A stretch of 64,000 nt of DNA, from contig NZ_JAODNK010000072.1 of assembly GCF_025465275.1 (NCBI RefSeq), forward strand, positions 1 through 64,000. Reading direction: 5' to 3'. A program made the position numbers and the translations under genes. Shown here one piece after another: positions 62,461 through 64,000 of this stretch. The DNA comes from Nocardia sp. Its GTDB lineage: Bacteria; Actinomycetota; Actinomycetes; Mycobacteriales; Mycobacteriaceae. How positions within the stretch are numbered: the stretch's first letter is position 1; every line of letters begins with the position of its first letter. Below the pieces are notes generated by a model that saw nothing but the letters and a program-made list of their open reading frames with translations, made no database searches and was not told the DNA's origin.

Positions 62461-62997
62461 TCAGTGCCATGGATCCCAGCCCAGCTGGGCTGTGATCTCG
62501 GCATAGTCCACGGCCAGCTGTTCCATCCGTGTCCACACCGGTGGCGGCCAAGCAGATTCTTCATGCTCGTCAGCGCAGGCTCGAGCACGATCGAGGTCGA
62601 TTCCCGCGCCGCCGACCTGAGCAGAACGCCGATCGGCCATGTGCGGATCCTTGTCCCGGTTGGCCTCGGCGGCCGCCCAATGCGCGATCAGTTCCTGCAG
62701 CCGCCACTGCTGCTCCCAGCCGGCGCGATAGAACTCGAATTCCTCATCGCTCATCACGTTCCGGCACTCGGGCTGCAGCAGCTGGAGTCGAGCATCGAAG
62801 GACGTGATACGTTGTATGGCCGCCGCAGCTGATGTCTGGTTGTTCCAGCCCGCGGGATCGTATGGCCGAGTTCGATATTGGTCCAGGGCGGACTGCGCGG
62901 CCCGCAGCGCTGCACCGGCGGCAAAGGTCAGGTCGAGCGGCACGCCATCGATGACCGCCGGGGATCGGTCCTCGAGCCGGTAGACGTTATTCCTCAT
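62461..62997 (-). CDS. hypothetical protein
   Basis: A 178-aa soluble helical protein starting MRNNVYRLEDRSPAVIDGVP. ATG 62997 has AAGGAGG about 5 nt upstream and is better than ATG 63012. It contains a Trp-rich centre, YRAGWEQQWRLQELIAHWAA, and ends WDPWH. No family was recognised. It lies 131 bp after the DUF5593-like gene in the same direction. Confidence 0.65.
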   Translation of the reverse strand: MRNNVYRLEDRSPAVIDGVPLDLTFAAGAALRAAQSALDQYRTRPYDPAGWNNQTSAAAAIQRITSFDARLQLLQPECRNVMSDEEFEFYRAGWEQQWRLQELIAHWAAAEANRDKDPHMADRRSAQVGGAGIDLDRARACADEHEESAWPPPVWTRMEQLAVDYAEITAQLGWDPWH

Positions 62998-63128
62998 GAC
63001 GGCCTCCTTCATCGATGTGCTCCGAATCCTGTCTCGTTGAACAGTTCTCGCCCAGTGCGGCTGAGACGCGCGCCTCGGACACCGAAACTGAGGGGCGGCA
63101 GCTCGTGCGCATCAGCGGGCCACTAGCG

Positions 63129-64000
63129 CTAGGCGGCTTCATCCGAAATCCCCTGGCATCGAGAACATTTGTCGAGTACAGATGCCGGCATCGGAGGAAC
63201 GATCGCGATGTCCGCGAGCACCTGGGGCTGATCGCCGGTGACGATCCGGGTCCACCACGATTCCAGCTGGATCCAATCGTCGGCCGAATCGAATCGGACC
63301 CGGGCACGCACGCTGGCGGTAGTCGCAGTGCCGGAAAGCATTTCGAGTCCGGCGGAGAGGATGGCAGCCTGGTCATCCGGGTGCAGTAGAGGGCGATGGT
63401 GCGACCATCCTGCGATCCGGTCATGGTCGTTGGCGACCCAATCATGAATGACCAGTCCATTCAGATCGATGAGAGCCAACGCGTGGCCGCGCAGCACCGG
63501 CACATTCCGCAAGGCACTGGAGTACATGTCGGGAGGCACCGGCGCTTCGACATCAGAAATGTCGCACACGACGGCACGAACCGTGCGGTTGGTTCCCATA
63601 CCAGAAGCCCGCGCAGCGAGGTGAAGCCTATGCACAACACCGTCGCCGAACGTCCTTGTGGCGCAACCGATCCATTCATCGATCGGGCTGTCGAAGCTGA
63701 GGAGCGCCAGGAACTGGGAGCGGTCCTCGAAACGATCGAAGTACGACAACATCTCCGGAAGCATGAGTCGCTCCACCTTTTGGTCATCGAGCAACAACGA
63801 GCGCGCAGACGCGGACGCTGACACCACGACCGTGGCATCCCATTCCAGGACACCAATGTTCGGCAGCGGCGGCAGTCCTTCGTCAGCGTCGCCTGCCCAG
63901 AGGGCGACGGCACGGACATGTCCGTATGGGCCGCAGATCGGGCTGGCAACGATATTGATCGATGCTCCGCACGCCAGCTCGAGTTGGTCGATCGCGACCC
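63129..64000 (-). CDS. DUF5593/DUF5628-like (GAF-associated) protein, 5' end outside the window
   Basis: The frame is open from the right edge, so only the C-terminal 289 residues are visible. The N-terminal visible part, CGASINIVASPICGPYGHVR then ALWAGDADEG and LEWDATVVVSASASARSLLL, is the PAS-like region of these proteins. SQFLALLSFDSPIDEWIGCA and ALALIDLNGLVIHDWVAND are further marks of the mycobacterial/nocardial DUF5593-DUF5628 proteins, which usually start with a GAF domain. They are thought to be signalling or regulatory proteins, often in many copies. The visible end carries CSRCQG, a possible metal pair. Confidence 0.7.
   Translation of the reverse strand, partial: VAIDQLELACGASINIVASPICGPYGHVRAVALWAGDADEGLPPLPNIGVLEWDATVVVSASASARSLLLDDQKVERLMLPEMLSYFDRFEDRSQFLALLSFDSPIDEWIGCATRTFGDGVVHRLHLAARASGMGTNRTVRAVVCDISDVEAPVPPDMYSSALRNVPVLRGHALALIDLNGLVIHDWVANDHDRIAGWSHHRPLLHPDDQAAILSAGLEMLSGTATTASVRARVRFDSADDWIQLESWWTRIVTGDQPQVLADIAIVPPMPASVLDKCSRCQGISDEAA

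Noticed and set aside
61589..64000. Right attachment site of the ICE
   Set aside because: No repeat of the tRNA-Pro 3' end was found in this stretch or elsewhere in the window.

Overview
The window looks like a piece of an actinobacterial chromosome, most likely Nocardia, Rhodococcus or a close mycolic-acid relative. The reasons are very high G+C, frequent GTG/TTG starts, F420/FMN luciferase-like oxidoreductases, a KstR-type steroid operator, DUF4192, Rv3235-like and DUF5593/5628-like proteins, an XRE/DUF397 pair, and a conjugation module containing a cutinase. The genus call is an inference from gene content.

Layout. (1) 1-8.5 kb is chromosomal metabolism: an alpha/beta hydrolase divergent from a TetR regulator over a perfect 18-bp palindrome, a KstD-like FAD enzyme behind a sequence matching the KstR box, a zinc alcohol dehydrogenase, two LLM oxidoreductases, a GNAT acetyltransferase and an atypical SDR. 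(2) At 8.6 kb there is a tRNA-Pro(GGG) with its own terminator, followed by a small excisionase-like HTH protein and a tyrosine integrase. This is the left end of an integrative and conjugative element (ICE). No second att copy was seen, so the right end is probably beyond 64 kb. (3) 10.8-14 kb is a leftward accessory block with two roadblock/LC7 proteins and small unknown genes. (4) 14-24 kb is a rightward ICE maintenance block: DUF4192, Rv3235-like, DUF932-like, ParB-like, Prim-Pol primase, SSB and small proteins. Most of these genes have a strong inverted repeat in the leader, and two leaders carry copies of one 170-nt structured element. (5) 24.6-29.4 kb holds an AT-rich oriT candidate and a 1540-aa MobF relaxase-helicase. 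(6) 29.5-43.2 kb is cargo: an SMI1/KNR4 protein, a polytopic membrane protein, a leftward set (Gfo/Idh/MocA oxidoreductase, inositol monophosphatase-like protein, HTH protein with a PRTase-like domain), and divergently from it a rightward set (two small ORFs, a thioredoxin-DinB protein, a KamA-family radical SAM enzyme, a complete extra CysRS). An XRE/DUF397 pair and small genes close the cargo. (7) 43.5-61.6 kb is one long leftward type IV secretion operon: DUF1173, DUF4913, a split VirD4-like coupling protein, VirB4-like ATPase, SCO6880-like, VirB6-like, VirB8-like and VirB2-like proteins, ParA-like ATPase, M23/SLT peptidoglycan hydrolase, cutinase and a small HTH protein. Most junctions overlap by 4 bp. 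(8) 61.6-64 kb has a regulatory stretch, a small ORF, a hypothetical gene and the C-terminal part of a DUF5593/5628-like protein running off the window.

How it fits together. Int/Xis and tRNA-Pro handle integration. The maintenance block plausibly supports copying and segregation of the excised circle. The relaxase nicks oriT and hands DNA to the VirD4/VirB4 channel, while the peptidoglycan hydrolase and cutinase would open a mycolate-type envelope. The most unusual cargo is the aminomutase-family radical SAM enzyme beside a full CysRS, under a divergent regulator with a sensor-like domain. It may be an undescribed biosynthetic or modification pathway.
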